From: Chara braunii
Lineage: Eukaryota; Streptophyta; Charophyceae; Charales; Characeae
Assembly: GCA_003427395.1 (NCBI GenBank)
Contig: BFEA01000277.1
Coordinates: forward strand, 163,834 to 189,970
Direction of reading: 5' to 3'
Length of the DNA: 26,137 nucleotides
In this document: positions 1 through 9,980 of the stretch, piece after piece
Numbering within the stretch: position 1 is the stretch's first letter
Layout of the letters: every line of letters starts with the position of its first letter
Notes under the pieces: model-generated
Databases searched by the model: none
Seen by the model: only the letters and a program-made list of their open reading frames with translations
What the model was told of the DNA's origin: nothing
Made by a program: the position numbers and the translations under genes

Positions 1-114
<114 letters not shown>

Positions 115-614
115 CCAATCAAACTCGACTTCAGACTTGCTTTTAGCATGCATACACGAGATCTGATGACCAACCAAACTCGTCAACTCAGAATCAACAA
201 TGAACGTGCACTTAAGCTATGTTTAATACAACTGTACAACTTGCGGCTACTGTCTCAACCACCAGCCTCACTCTCCCTCATGCACGCACGTTCGAGGATC
301 ACCCTGAATGTCCACGCAACACAGGCACATACACTCTCTACACTCCGTTTGTGTCAGCCGCTGGGCGACTATGGCCGTCGTCGTCCTCCTCCCTCTAGCT
401 ATGGTTGTCGGTGTCTTCCTCACTGGCCAGCTATGACCGCTAGTTTCCTCACTGCCCACTTCCTCTCCAGGCACCTGCAGACCTCCACGCACAAGATACC
501 AAGGCAGCTCTTCCACATGGCTCACAGGCGAATGAATGAATGGCTGGACGCTGCCTCTTTATTTAATCTTCTTCGGAGGTACCCGATCCTACCTCCAAAC
601 CGCGTGAGGCCCGG
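115..614 (-). repeat. 3' LTR of the Ty3 element, distal part (R/U5 side)
   Basis: Matches 16281-16795 along its length, for example the shared run AACCAAACTCGTCAACTCAG. It lacks a 19-bp piece present in the right LTR (deletion between two CGTG repeats near 601) and has a small extra stretch near 440-465. Its outer end reads TCCAATCA where the right LTR reads TGCCATCA, so the canonical TG has decayed. The LTR resumes at 9488 after the nested insert. Confidence 0.88.
611..614. other. Left CCGG target duplication of the nested insert
   Basis: CCGG precedes TGTCG at 615 and recurs at 9484-9487 after CGACA. Comparison with the uninterrupted right LTR near 16791-16805 shows the two LTR parts are contiguous there, so the duplication and both boundaries are set by homology rather than by end sequence alone. 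Confidence 0.75.
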
Positions 615-2270
615 TGTCGAGCGCATCGGTCCCGCAGGGGGAGCCTCTCGGCCGAGTCATGCAGGATTTTGCAGGACTTCGTCGCAGAGCGTGGTTTGCC
701 GCTCTGACCGAGTGCGCCAGCCGTACCTCTCGCGAGCCCCTACGACAGGATAGGGTCACGCGAGGCACGTCTTACCTCCACCCGCGGGAGCTGTCACCAT
801 CCCTTAAGTGGGCGTATCCCCGCCGAGCTACCGAACCACGTGCGAAAGTTTTTCATATGCAATCACAGAGGTGGCCCGACCGAGGGCGTTTCTAGTTCGC
901 TATAGCATAGGGGGTACGCGCGGTCAACGCCCCTCAATCGGACCCGCACGCAAATCGACGCATTGGGGGGCTGAGGTCCCAAGCACGACTCGTCGTCGGT
1001 CGGCTAGGACGCATTCCACTCACCACGCGTTACACCACTCAAAAATTAGAATACACACACACAAAAAAAAAACAGAACTCTCCTAGTCCCTTCAGTGTCC
1101 GACCCATAACCTTTTAGCACAGCAATCGGTTAGGTGTCGCGTGCAAGACTCAACATAAAATTGTGCGAGCCCTAGGCCTTTCTCATATCGACTAGCAATG
1201 CAAGTATACGCACATAGTCGCATCGATGGAGTACCCATACTCAGGCGATCCTCGATGATCTTGAGGGTCGAGTTCGACACTCAAGTGTCGGGTGACACGC
1301 GCCTTGAGGGGTTAATCTCTCGACGCAAGACAACCGCCTAGGCGGTTGATCACCACACCCTCTTCTGCACCCTGCAAAGAGTGGGTGGTACACAGGTTCC
1401 GGCCTGTGGTGGTAGTCGACTCTTGTGGCCTAGTACGTAAGCTCCATCATCCAGGGCCTGGAGAGAAATCAAGGGGTTTTACTTTGACAGCTGCCACAGA
1501 CTCCAACGTCCAACGATAAAAACTTAAAAAAAAAAAAAAAAAAAGATAAAAGGGGTTCTCCTTTTTTTCCCAGTGCAGAACTTATTTAATCACTACGCAC
1601 GACCTCAATGGGGCGTGCGGGCACAAGAAACATGATATAAAAGTTACGAGATAGGAAACGATCACTCTCACAATCACGGTGTGACTTCCTTCAAAAATAT
1701 ATATAATCATAGACAAAATCAAATATGGAATCCAACTCACAGAACATACCTGCAATCACATCAAAGATCCACATCGACAGAGCACACACTACACGGGGTC
1801 AACTTCAACCAATCTCTGCACTCACACCCCTTTGCCTTATCCACACAAACCCCAACCTTTGTGCAACCTCCCAAAATAAAGCACTCAGTCCTTTTTAAAT
1901 GGCCATTCAATAAAGTCCGGGCAAAAACTCAAAAGAAACATTTCAATCCACAGGGGCTAAGGCTTTTAGGTTGAGTAGCGAGAATGAATTAGAGTTGAGC
2001 CGGAAACCGACTTGTTATCAAACGATAACAGAAGAATGATCCTTTGAAGGATCAGGCCGAACGAGTTAAGCCTTCAATCGTATACGTAGATCAGCATCAC
2101 AGTTCATGTCAAAAGAATCACTACTATGTTTAAATCAAACAGAGTATATGTTCCATCTTATAGCCTAGCTCCTCTACTAACCTCTACCTTACCTCTCTCA
2201 AAAGTTATCGAGAACTTTTGCATCATCTCCCCAAAAGAGGGCGAAACTTTAAATTTCTCATAGCATAAAA
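615..2270. other. Gene-free left part of the insert, GC-rich then A-rich
   Basis: The first 450 bases are GC-rich and have no database-like feature I recognise. Short ORFs occur on both strands but overlap each other and lack any domain. It contains an 18-bp palindrome (1331-1348), a nested inverted repeat CTCAAG/CTTGAG with TGTC/GACA near 1282-1310, and an A-run near 1527-1545. Confidence 0.5.
1331..1348. repeat. 18-bp perfect palindrome
   Basis: CAACCGCCTAGGCGGTTG is perfectly self-complementary with no loop. It could be a dimeric protein-binding site or a remnant of element biology; nothing nearby decides. Confidence 0.8.
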
Positions 2271-2273
2271 TAA

Positions 2274-2412
2274 TCTAACTCTTCAAATTCTGCAAAATTT
2301 TGGCAGCGCCTCCCTTAGGAAAAATGCCTTTTCAAAAATTCCAGGTATCCAAAAATGACTAACTCTGTCAAATTTGTAAAATTTAAGCAGCGCTTCCCAT
2401 AGGAACATGAGA
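2274..2412. repeat. Diverged tandem duplication, unit about 85 bp
   Basis: CTAACTCTTCAAATTCTGCA at 2274 recurs in altered form as CTAACTCTGTCAAATTTG at 2359. Each is followed by (G/A)GCAGCG CCTCCC-like and TAGGAA sequence. The GCAGCGCCTCCC motif reminds me of untranslated repeats in plant Ty3/gypsy elements, which would favour an LTR-element origin for the insert, but that is memory only. Confidence 0.6.
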
Positions 2413-2824
2413 CTGCCAAGATTTATACAAAGCTGAAAATGCAAAGACAAAGTACAACTATACTTGGGACTAACTTCTGACACTCGCTTGATAGTTAAAA
2501 CTGAAGATAGTTTACACGATGCCCCCTTTGAAGATGGTATCGTGAGCTATCATTAGTCTTAACTTCCAGTAAGGTCAGTCCTATCATATCCCAAGTTTCC
2601 CTCTCATCATCCATCTTACCTACCTATAGCTTCAGCACTCAACGAGCATCTAAAGCAACTAAGCTATAAAAAAGAATACCCCAGAGATAAACCTCAAAAA
2701 CATACATAGGTGAGTGCAACAATATTTCTCGCCAACCCTCAGGTTCCTTTCCAGGTCACATAGTTCGTTCAAAAACCCTCGTCATTCCCCTTTTTACCCT
2801 TCCTTACATAAGACATAAGATCAA

Positions 2825-4425
2825 CCAACCCAACTTATGGATGTGACTGACCTGTCAGTTTACATGACTAGGCCACACCAACTTATGGTGCCCTAGTCTA
2901 GTAGCACAAGTATACGTAGGGCATAGGCCCAAATCACACCATTTCTGCCTAGACGATCGACATAAAGCGTACGACCGGGCCGCACCAACTTATGGTGAGG
3001 CTGGCCAGCCTGAACGCTCGGCATACACAAAGAACTGAACCTCCTCAACTTATGAGGGATCAGCCTTAGCCTGAACAACGACAAAAGGCATATGACTAGA
3101 ACACACCAACTTATGATGTGCCTAGCCAGCCCAAACAGCGACATATGGCGTAGAACCAGGCTTACCCAACTTATGAGTAGTCCAACTCAGCCTTAACAAA
3201 ACCACATGCGCGAACTACCGAACAACCCGCAACTTATGCGTTCGCCCAGACTTCGCAATACAACCATGTTCAATGAATAAACATAAGGCATAAAACTCAC
3301 CACACTAACTTATTGTGTGATTAGCTTCTGCCTGAACGAGTGACATAAGGCGTATAACCGGGCTGCGCCAACTTATGGTGAGGCTGGTCAGCCTAAACTT
3401 TCGACATACACAAATAACTGAGCCAACTCAACTTATGAGGGGTCCAACCTCTGCCTAAACAAACGACGAAAGGCATATGGCCAGGACACACCAACTTATG
3501 ATGTGCCTAGCCAGCCCACACGATGACATATAGCGTAGAACTAGGCTACTCAACTTATGAGAAGTCTAGCCCGCCTAAACAAGCAACAAGTGCGTGTGAC
3601 TGAACAACCCGCAACTTATGCGTTCGCTCTGCCTCCACAACACAACTACATTCAATAAATAAATTCACAATCCTTTTCTGTCTTTAGATAAGTGGTTAGG
3701 TCACCTCAACTCATGAGGATCCCCACCCAAACATCGGTTATGTTTAGAAAAATAAATAGTCAAGCTTTAAATATCTCTCTGTTTTTGTGTTATCAGGGGC
3801 ATTGGACCAACTACCCAACTTATGGATGAGTCAGCCTGCCCAAAGTTACCACTCAATTTTATACTCTGAATCTTATTTTCTCCTCTGCTTTATCTACTAC
3901 CGGCTTATATGGCTAGATCTCCCAACTTATGGCGTCCAACCTGCCAATGATATACATAGTATATAGTTATATAAAATTGTATACTCAGGTTCCACTTATG
4001 TTTGCGGCTCATGACTTGGTCACACCAACTTATGGTGTGACTAGCCTTCCAAAACCAGTAAACATAAGGCATAGGACTGATCCACACCAACTTATGGTGT
4101 GGTCAATTTCTGCCTAGACAATCGACATAAGGCGTATGACCGGGCCGCACCAACTTATGGTGAGGCTGGTCAACTTGAACATTTGGCATACACAAAGAAC
4201 TGAACCACCTCAACTTATGAGGGGTCTAGCCTTTGCCTGAACAAAACGACGAAAGGCATATAACTAGACCACACCAACTTATGGTGTGGCTAGTCAGGCC
4301 ATACAATGACATATAGCGTAGAACCAGGCTACCCAACTTATGAGTAGTCTAGCTCCGCCTAAACAAGCAACAGGTGCGTGTGATTGAACAACCCGCAACT
4401 TATGCGTTCGCTCAGCCTCCGCAAC
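2825..4425. repeat. Array of 23 hairpins with conserved AACTTAT loop and covarying arms
   Basis: AACTTAT occurs at 2832, 2880, 2987, 3047, 3108, 3168, 3231, 3307, 3370, 3430, 3493, 3552, 3613, 3817, 3924, 4027, 4089, 4152, 4212, 4276, 4335 and 4397, with AACTCAT at 3708. Spacing is mostly 59-64 bp, otherwise about 76-109. Each is flanked by complementary arms whose sequence changes between units while pairing is kept: CCACACC/GGTGTGG, CACC/GGTG, CCTC/GAGG, CACA/TGTG, CTAC/GTAG, CGC/GCG. These six arm types recur in the same order in three higher-order blocks (2880-3237, 3307-3619, 4089-4403). Linkers often carry CATAAGG, complementary to the loop. No ORF spans the array. Function unknown: structured RNA, protein-binding array or expanded satellite are all possible. 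Confidence 0.88.
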
Positions 4426-4429
4426 ACAA

Positions 4430-5700
4430 CAACAAATAATGTCACAATGTCATTCTGTCTGAATTCACACAGATAGTCCGACTTTATCATTCATACTTGT
4501 CAATTTTACCTTTCAGATCATGTCCCAAATTCAAAACAATCAAAGGCCATTAGCATTCTCAGTCATACTTATAGGCACACAATAACAAAGGGTAATACAA
4601 TTTACGGGAACGGATCACACGCATAAAGCGAGCATTATACCTAAGTGTCCCCTGCCTCCAGAACCCCGCCTGGGCTCCGGCAGAGCTCCCACAATCGGTG
4701 AGTGGACCTTCCACAAGGTGTTGCTACGGTCCTACGGGTTGCAATCCCGCCTGCCGCCTTCCTTTCGTAACCTTAGATTAGACTTAGAGTAAGAAAGGCA
4801 GAAGAAAGGGTTTCATACGCTCGAGATACAGGAGAGGGACAGACTCAACTCGCAGGAGAGGGCCTTGAAATCTTAATACGCCTGAGGGCCCCCTAATGGT
4901 GGCCAAAATCGCAATAGTTGGCCAACTGTGACCAATACGCATCGTAACTGCTCTTTCGACGACGTCCCTGGTTGTAGCAATGCTTTCCTTACAAACCCGA
5001 CTACCACCTCAAGTCGCAATGATAGCCTCCTTTGCGACCTGACCACTCCCTCAAGCCGTGATGTCGTCTCCTCTGACCAAACTATAGCCAAGCAGCCTAG
5101 AAGAGATGTGTTCAAATAGGGCACAGCCCAGCACTCTCTTCAGAGTACAAGTGAAACTCAGCAGAACTGATCCAAGCAGTAGTGCACATAGTTGTCGTGC
5201 GCACTAGCCAAACAGAGTGGCAATACCCAATAGCAATCTCCGCAAGTGCAATGAGCCACAACAACCTGCAGCTATGCGCCGTGAAGCACAGTGTTGTACC
5301 GCAGCAAGATCCGGTTAATCACATTAAGACATAGCAACTCAGCAGCGCACGTAGTAGCAGCCCCCGAAAGACAAACCTTCAGCAACAGTGACGTACATGC
5401 AGATGGCGACTCCGCATCATCAACGAAGTACTTGCAAATGTCGACCCTCTTCGGCGTCCCCTCTCTTCGACAAACCTTATTGCGCAGCAGGGTCCAGCGG
5501 TCGACAGGGCCGCCACCCTCCAACATGCAAGTCTTTATCCGCGGCTGGCCTCATGCTACTTTTATCGATAAAATGTACAAAATCGGAATGAACCTTCTTC
5601 AGGAACGTGGAAGAATGCACACTGCTTTCTGCGCAGTTTGACATTGTAGCTCGACTTTCGGTTCATCCCGCATTGCCACTTCGGCACTTCCCATGTCGCG
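4430..5700. other. Gene-free stretch of the insert
   Basis: Only short overlapping ORFs on both strands, none with a recognisable domain. The base composition is balanced and I see no tandem structure here. Confidence 0.45.
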
Positions 5701-5706
5701 GTGAGT

Positions 5707-5709
<3 letters not shown>

Positions 5710-5778
<69 letters not shown>

Positions 5779-5780
5779 AT
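5710..5780. repeat. (CT)n(CA)n microsatellite
   Basis: CT dinucleotides to about 5754 change without interruption to CA dinucleotides to 5780. ORFs through it (Leu-Ser and Thr-His runs) are artefacts of the repeat. Confidence 0.97.
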
Positions 5781-5828
5781 TACTTCATCACTGCTCCTTC
5801 TACAAGAATATTCCGGTGTGTACAAGCA

Positions 5829-6490
5829 AGATGAATCTTCTCCGAGGACAGAGGAAGATACATTGCCAGTTCAATTTGCCAGGTAAGCTCCCTAGTAGGA
5901 ACGACTGGGGTTTTATCGGTAGCAGCCGTTTGAGATCTTCACTCACGATCACAACAAAAATCTACATGCTGTGGTGCATTTCACCGTTGGGACCTCCATG
6001 AAGATCCTCAACAGAATCGAACTAATACTTACGGGCAATCACCGCCACGAGGATCTGAAGCAGCTGCAGGACGATCCTGAATCAATACAACTTCAATCCT
6101 GGGCAGCGCCATATGGATGAATCTTCCGCTAGAAGACAGCCAGCTGCGCTGTCCTATGCGAGCCGCTCGATGGCCACGTGCAGCGCTATCCGACCTCTCC
6201 GCTATTGACCATAAGTACAGAATGAGAATGAATCTCCCGCTAGAAGCGGGTAGATACACTGTTGATTGCCCCGCTTTCTACTGCATTTGGCATCTGGAGA
6301 TTTTAAGGATGGATTTTCCGCTAGACTATAGGAAGATACATTAGCGACGGACACACACATTGAAAAGAATACCAGTGTGAGTATGGACTACGGAGCTGTC
6401 AGATGCGAATTACGTCGCTCGCGCGCGCGAGAAAAATAGAGCTTTTCCATCCATAGGATGAGCAAAATCAGAATGAATCTTTCGCTAGAA
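5829..6490 (+). repeat. Degenerate 20-bp motif, five dispersed copies
   Basis: Variants of GAATGAATCTTCCGCTAGAA lie at 5829, 6113, 6224, 6308 and 6470. A second shared piece, AGGAAGATACATT, follows at 5850 and 6329. Spacing is irregular (about 80-280 bp), so this looks like an old diverged tandem family rather than an active satellite. Short ORFs here are not convincing as genes. Confidence 0.6.
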
Positions 6491-7618
6491 CATGGGAATA
6501 TCCACGTACAGTCAGTTCTTGTCTGCTCGGCTACACAGGTCGGCCTTGCAGCTTAATATTTCGACACCCGATCTGCTTAGTCCACCATTCAGTCCATCCC
6601 GACCGTCAACTCTGTCTGCTACCAATAGCCGGTTACTTACCAGATTACCATTGCAGCTCGACTATCGGTCCTTCGCTTCGTCGTCCCACCAGCAAGTGCG
6701 TACTCATTCTTCTCCCTCCCCTTTTGCTTCTATTCCCTCACTATCGCATCTGGACGTTGGCTTGGCCAGATTCGTTCAATCTATGAGGGAAGAAGATCAC
6801 GAGCGGACGAAGACAGGGAACGAGAAGATGGTCGCAATCGCGACGAGCTGCAACGAGCGCGAGGAAGGCTACGAACATAAGAACGAGCAACTACAATCAC
6901 GATGAGTACCAAGGAGCATCTTGCCCGTTTTCCTCCTCCCCTTCTTGCTACCCCTGATTCGTGTTGTGACCAGTTTCCAACCCCATCTTCTTACCACAGT
7001 TTCTACACACTGTATTGCCAAATTTGCCGCCCATCTCCAAATTAGACTTCGCCATTCTTCAAAACAAAAAGAAAATGAATCTGGTGGTAAAACCTGGTCG
7101 GGTTCATGCACCTCGCCCCCGTTAGCAGCCACTATGGCGTATACAAGGACGAGCATTGGAATCCTTCGAGATGACGACGACGATCTCAATAGCGAACACT
7201 ATGAGGAACAACGCCCTAAGACAAGCACTCGCCGAAGATAAAGACCAGTACTGATAAGAGCACTGAGTCAACACAAGGAGGGAGAACGAACCTCACGGTG
7301 TCTACCATCTCATCACGTCGAGGAAAAAGAACAAGCACCGCACAACTACTACTGCCCATGTCGGGCGAACCACTCCTCTATCCGGAATTTCGGCACGCCC
7401 ATCAGATTCGCAATGGGGAAAAACCTCTAGTTAGCATATTTACCCGCTCGTTTCCTAATAGAAACTGATGAGATACGTGATCTTTCCATCACGTTGTTCC
7501 TCCTCGACTTTTATGTGCCCCTCTTTCTCTTCTAACTCTTATCCTACTAATCTATACTAACTTTGACTACAGATCTGAATTCGCCAGTCCAGGAAACCCC
7601 AATCTACATCCTTAGTTC

Positions 7619-7641
7619 ACTCGATTCCGAAAGAATCGAGT
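7619..7641. repeat. Perfect hairpin, 9-bp stem, 5-nt loop
   Basis: ACTCGATTC and GAATCGAGT flank the loop CGAAA. It is isolated, with no following T-run, so I do not call it a terminator. Confidence 0.75.
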
Positions 7642-8390
7642 CCACCTCCTCAATTCCCACCATCTCTTTCGTCGAATGTATCTGGCGCGGATCCACGTCC
7701 AGATTCGTTCGATTCTCCCTTGCCTTGCTCGTCGCTTTCACCACGCCCCTGCGGCCTCGTCTTCTTCCGTCGTAGCGCACGGCCGCGCAGCCGTGCAGTC
7801 GGATTGCTTCAAAAACTCCGACTATCTTGCAGGAAATTGCCGAGGGAACCTGCCACTGGACGGTTCGATTAGTCTCTCGCCCCTATGTGCGAGTCCGACG
7901 AGCTGCCCGCACACGTTGTGGCTGTGACCTCCACCACGGCGCCTCTGGCCCCGATCGTGTCAAACTGCGCTCTAACCTAGACACCATAAAGGGCGCTGAT
8001 TGATATAGACAGCAGGACAGTGGCCCTGGAAGTCGAAATCCGCTAAGGAGTGGGTAACAACTCATCGATCGAGTCAATTATAGATAACGCAGGGGCGAAC
8101 GGCCTATGCTTCGGCTGTCGTGGGGACTCCTATGTTGCACCGAGTAGGCGGGCGCTGATCTCTCTGCGAAGCCTGCAGCATGATCCCAAATGAAGAAGGT
8201 CCCGCTGCAAATCTTGGTGGTAGTAGCAAATATTCAAATGAGAACTTTGAAGACCGAAGTGGAGAAAGGTCCCATGTGCACAGCTGTGCATTCAGCACCG
8301 CTGCAGACCTCCCTACAGTGCCTTGGGCCACTCCGCCCAGGCACAGTTCGCATCTTTCTGGTGCCAACCGGCATGCTCACACTTGAACCT

Positions 8391-8420
8391 CACACAGCAG
8401 AACACAGCAGAACACAGCAG
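8391..8420. repeat. 10-bp unit tandem triplicate
   Basis: ACACAGCAGA is repeated three times in register. Confidence 0.85.
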
Positions 8421-9449
8421 ACGACACACTTTCAACGGCCCCCGCCAGCCTCCCAAACACGCAGGAACCCGAATGGGCCCCCGCCAAAACGAGGCGCGTG
8501 CTCAAGGTCCTCGACTGTCGTGACGGCCACCCGTGGAGATTGCAACCGCTGGCCCCTTCAGCCCACGCTGGGCGGTACCCCGCAAACAACCTTGGTACCG
8601 GTGCTGGGGCCACGTCCCAAAAACAGAACCGGCAAAAATAATTAAAAAATAAAATAAAATAAAATAAAAATAAAAATAAAAGTAAAAATAAGAATATAAG
8701 CATCGGGAACCGGTGTTTTTGGGGTAGGGAGACTATCGGCGCCCCCTTTTAGCTCCGTTGACCGGGCCCACAGATGGGCTGGCAACAAAAACCAAGGAGG
8801 ATAGCCTCGCCGGGCCCTCAACCCCTCGATATCTTCAATTGCTCCAACGCACTATTGCCGCCGGTCGCCGTCCTCGATCCCCGTACCTCAGCTTTGAAAA
8901 CCAATGATAGTGTTAATGCCTAAGGCTGAGACGGACCATTGCAGAATTCAATGTAAATTGGTGCCGCGCGGCACGCTGGCCTACCAAAGTACCCCAAAGC
9001 CACTCCTTCGCCTACAGACCAAACTCACGACTGCCGACCTATGGCGCCCACCGTTCATAGGGCCTGGTTCCGTCCACGACTATCAACCTCCCGCATCTAC
9101 CGCGCGGAGGCCACCGCTCGCGTTCAATTTTCTCTCACACGCCCCAATCAGCGCCCAAAAGCAACACTACTGCCTGATGACGTCTTCCGTATGAGCACAC
9201 ACGCACCATCGTCACGTCAACATAAAGAAAACCTTCCTGGTTTTAATCAAAAATAAAAATTTTGCCGGCGGGAACGCCGACTTTATAACATCAAAATAAG
9301 AATCATCACGCGCGCCTCAAAATTGCGCGCCCACATACGCTCTACTTTCAGTCAACCATTCAGTCAGCGTGAACAAAACGCAACCGCAACTTCGCACGGT
9401 GTACTCCAATTTTGAACAAAACTTATTTTCTGACACTTGCAAAAACCAG

Positions 9450-9476
9450 GGCGGATACCCTTGTAAGGGTATTCGC
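9450..9476. repeat. Subterminal hairpin at the right end of the insert
   Basis: ATACCCTT-GT-AAGGGTAT forms an 8-bp stem, extended outward by GCG/CGC after one mismatch. It ends 7 bp before the inferred right end (9483). The left end has no equivalent hairpin. Confidence 0.75.
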
Positions 9477-9483
9477 GCCGACA

Positions 9484-9487
9484 CCGG
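9484..9487. other. Right CCGG target duplication of the nested insert
   Basis: Partner of 611-614; Ty3 LTR sequence (GTCCGGAGGCTTCC) resumes immediately after it and matches 16796 onward. Confidence 0.75.
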
Positions 9488-9942
9488 GTCCGGAGGCTTC
9501 CAAACCGCGTGGGCCTTTGGGCCAAAACAGTGGGCCTCTGGACCCAGACCGCATGGTGCAGGCCCTAAAACGCGAATTCTGGAGACTTCTCTAGAACGCG
9601 TGGGCCTTTCCCTTTCCCCGCGTTCAGCCCCTACTCCTGGTACCTGTTGACTGGACTTGCCTACAGGGACCTACAGACTTCTAGAACCGACAGACATACT
9701 TTAGGCCCACAGTAGACTTAGGTAGAGACTTCTAGAACAAACTCCTTTTAGGCCTACTGGTAAGAGACTCAACTAGGGATCGACTCTCACACAGATCGTT
9801 GGGCCTATGTGCCGGGCACAGGGTAGGTCTAGGGATCGAATCTCACTCAGCACACAGGGTCAATGTTTAGGGTTTGGGCACAGGCCTAGGGATCGAATCT
9901 ATGTGTTTGCAAATGTCGGGTCTACTAGGTGAAACCATTTCA
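9488..9942 (-). repeat. 3' LTR of the Ty3 element, proximal part (U3 side)
   Basis: Matches 16796-17227 of the right LTR. It ends in CA at 9942, so on the element strand the LTR opens with TGAAATGGTTTCACC. It contains three copies of a roughly 56-bp unit beginning CTAGGGATCGA (near 9773, 9829 and 9885), as does the other LTR. Confidence 0.92.
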
Positions 9943-9955
9943 CTCCCGGTGTCCT
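9943..9955 (-). other. Purine-rich tract next to the 3' LTR
   Basis: On the minus strand GGACACCGGGAG lies directly before the LTR start. It is a weak polypurine tract but sits where plus-strand synthesis should be primed. Confidence 0.55.
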
Positions 9956-9980
9956 AAATTTGAGGTCCTTTGAGAACATC

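Larger units (their letters stand above)
6490..9440. other. Gene-free right part of the insert
   Basis: ORFs of up to about 150 codons exist on both strands but overlap each other, are rich in Ser/Pro/Arg, and match no family I know. Structures present are a 9-bp hairpin (7619-7641), a 10-bp triplicate (8391-8420) and AAAATA-type low complexity (8640-8696). The end beyond 9240 is AT-rich. Confidence 0.45.
615..9483. mobile_element. 8.87-kb insert with TGTCG/CGACA ends and CCGG duplication, no recognised gene
   Basis: The insert interrupts the left Ty3 LTR exactly. Its ends are short imperfect inverted repeats: TGTCGAGCGC at 615 and, read inward from 9483, TGTCGGCGCG. The 4-bp palindromic duplication CCGG and TGTNR ends recall Ginger-type cut-and-paste transposons (from memory), whose transposase resembles Ty3 integrase. 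I found no integrase, transposase or RT in either strand, so it would be non-autonomous or very decayed. An LTR-derived (TG...CA) element is the alternative, but I see no long direct repeat at its two ends. It carries the hairpin array, several palindromes and a CT/CA microsatellite. Confidence 0.6.

Noticed and set aside
615-1090. rRNA or tRNA gene in the GC-rich left end of the insert
   Set aside because: I could not find a conserved rRNA core or a tRNA cloverleaf; the resemblance was only in base composition.
2825-4425. CRISPR array
   Set aside because: Spacing is regular, but the conserved part is only 7-9 bp with complementary changing arms; linkers also repeat between blocks, there are no unique spacers and no cas genes, and the context is eukaryotic.
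5690-5840. ORFs with Leu-Ser, Thr-His or Arg-Glu runs (also 16000-16250, 25200-25600)
   Set aside because: These are translations of dinucleotide microsatellites, open in several frames on both strands.
7466-7500. Another hammerhead core (CTGATGAG on the plus strand)
   Set aside because: No GAAA follows a closable stem II and no pairing stem III or cleavage site is present.
9860-9880. Telomere-like TTTAGGGTTTGGG
   Set aside because: Single occurrence inside the LTR; the other LTR reads GCAGGGCTTGGG, so it is a chance variant, not a telomeric array.
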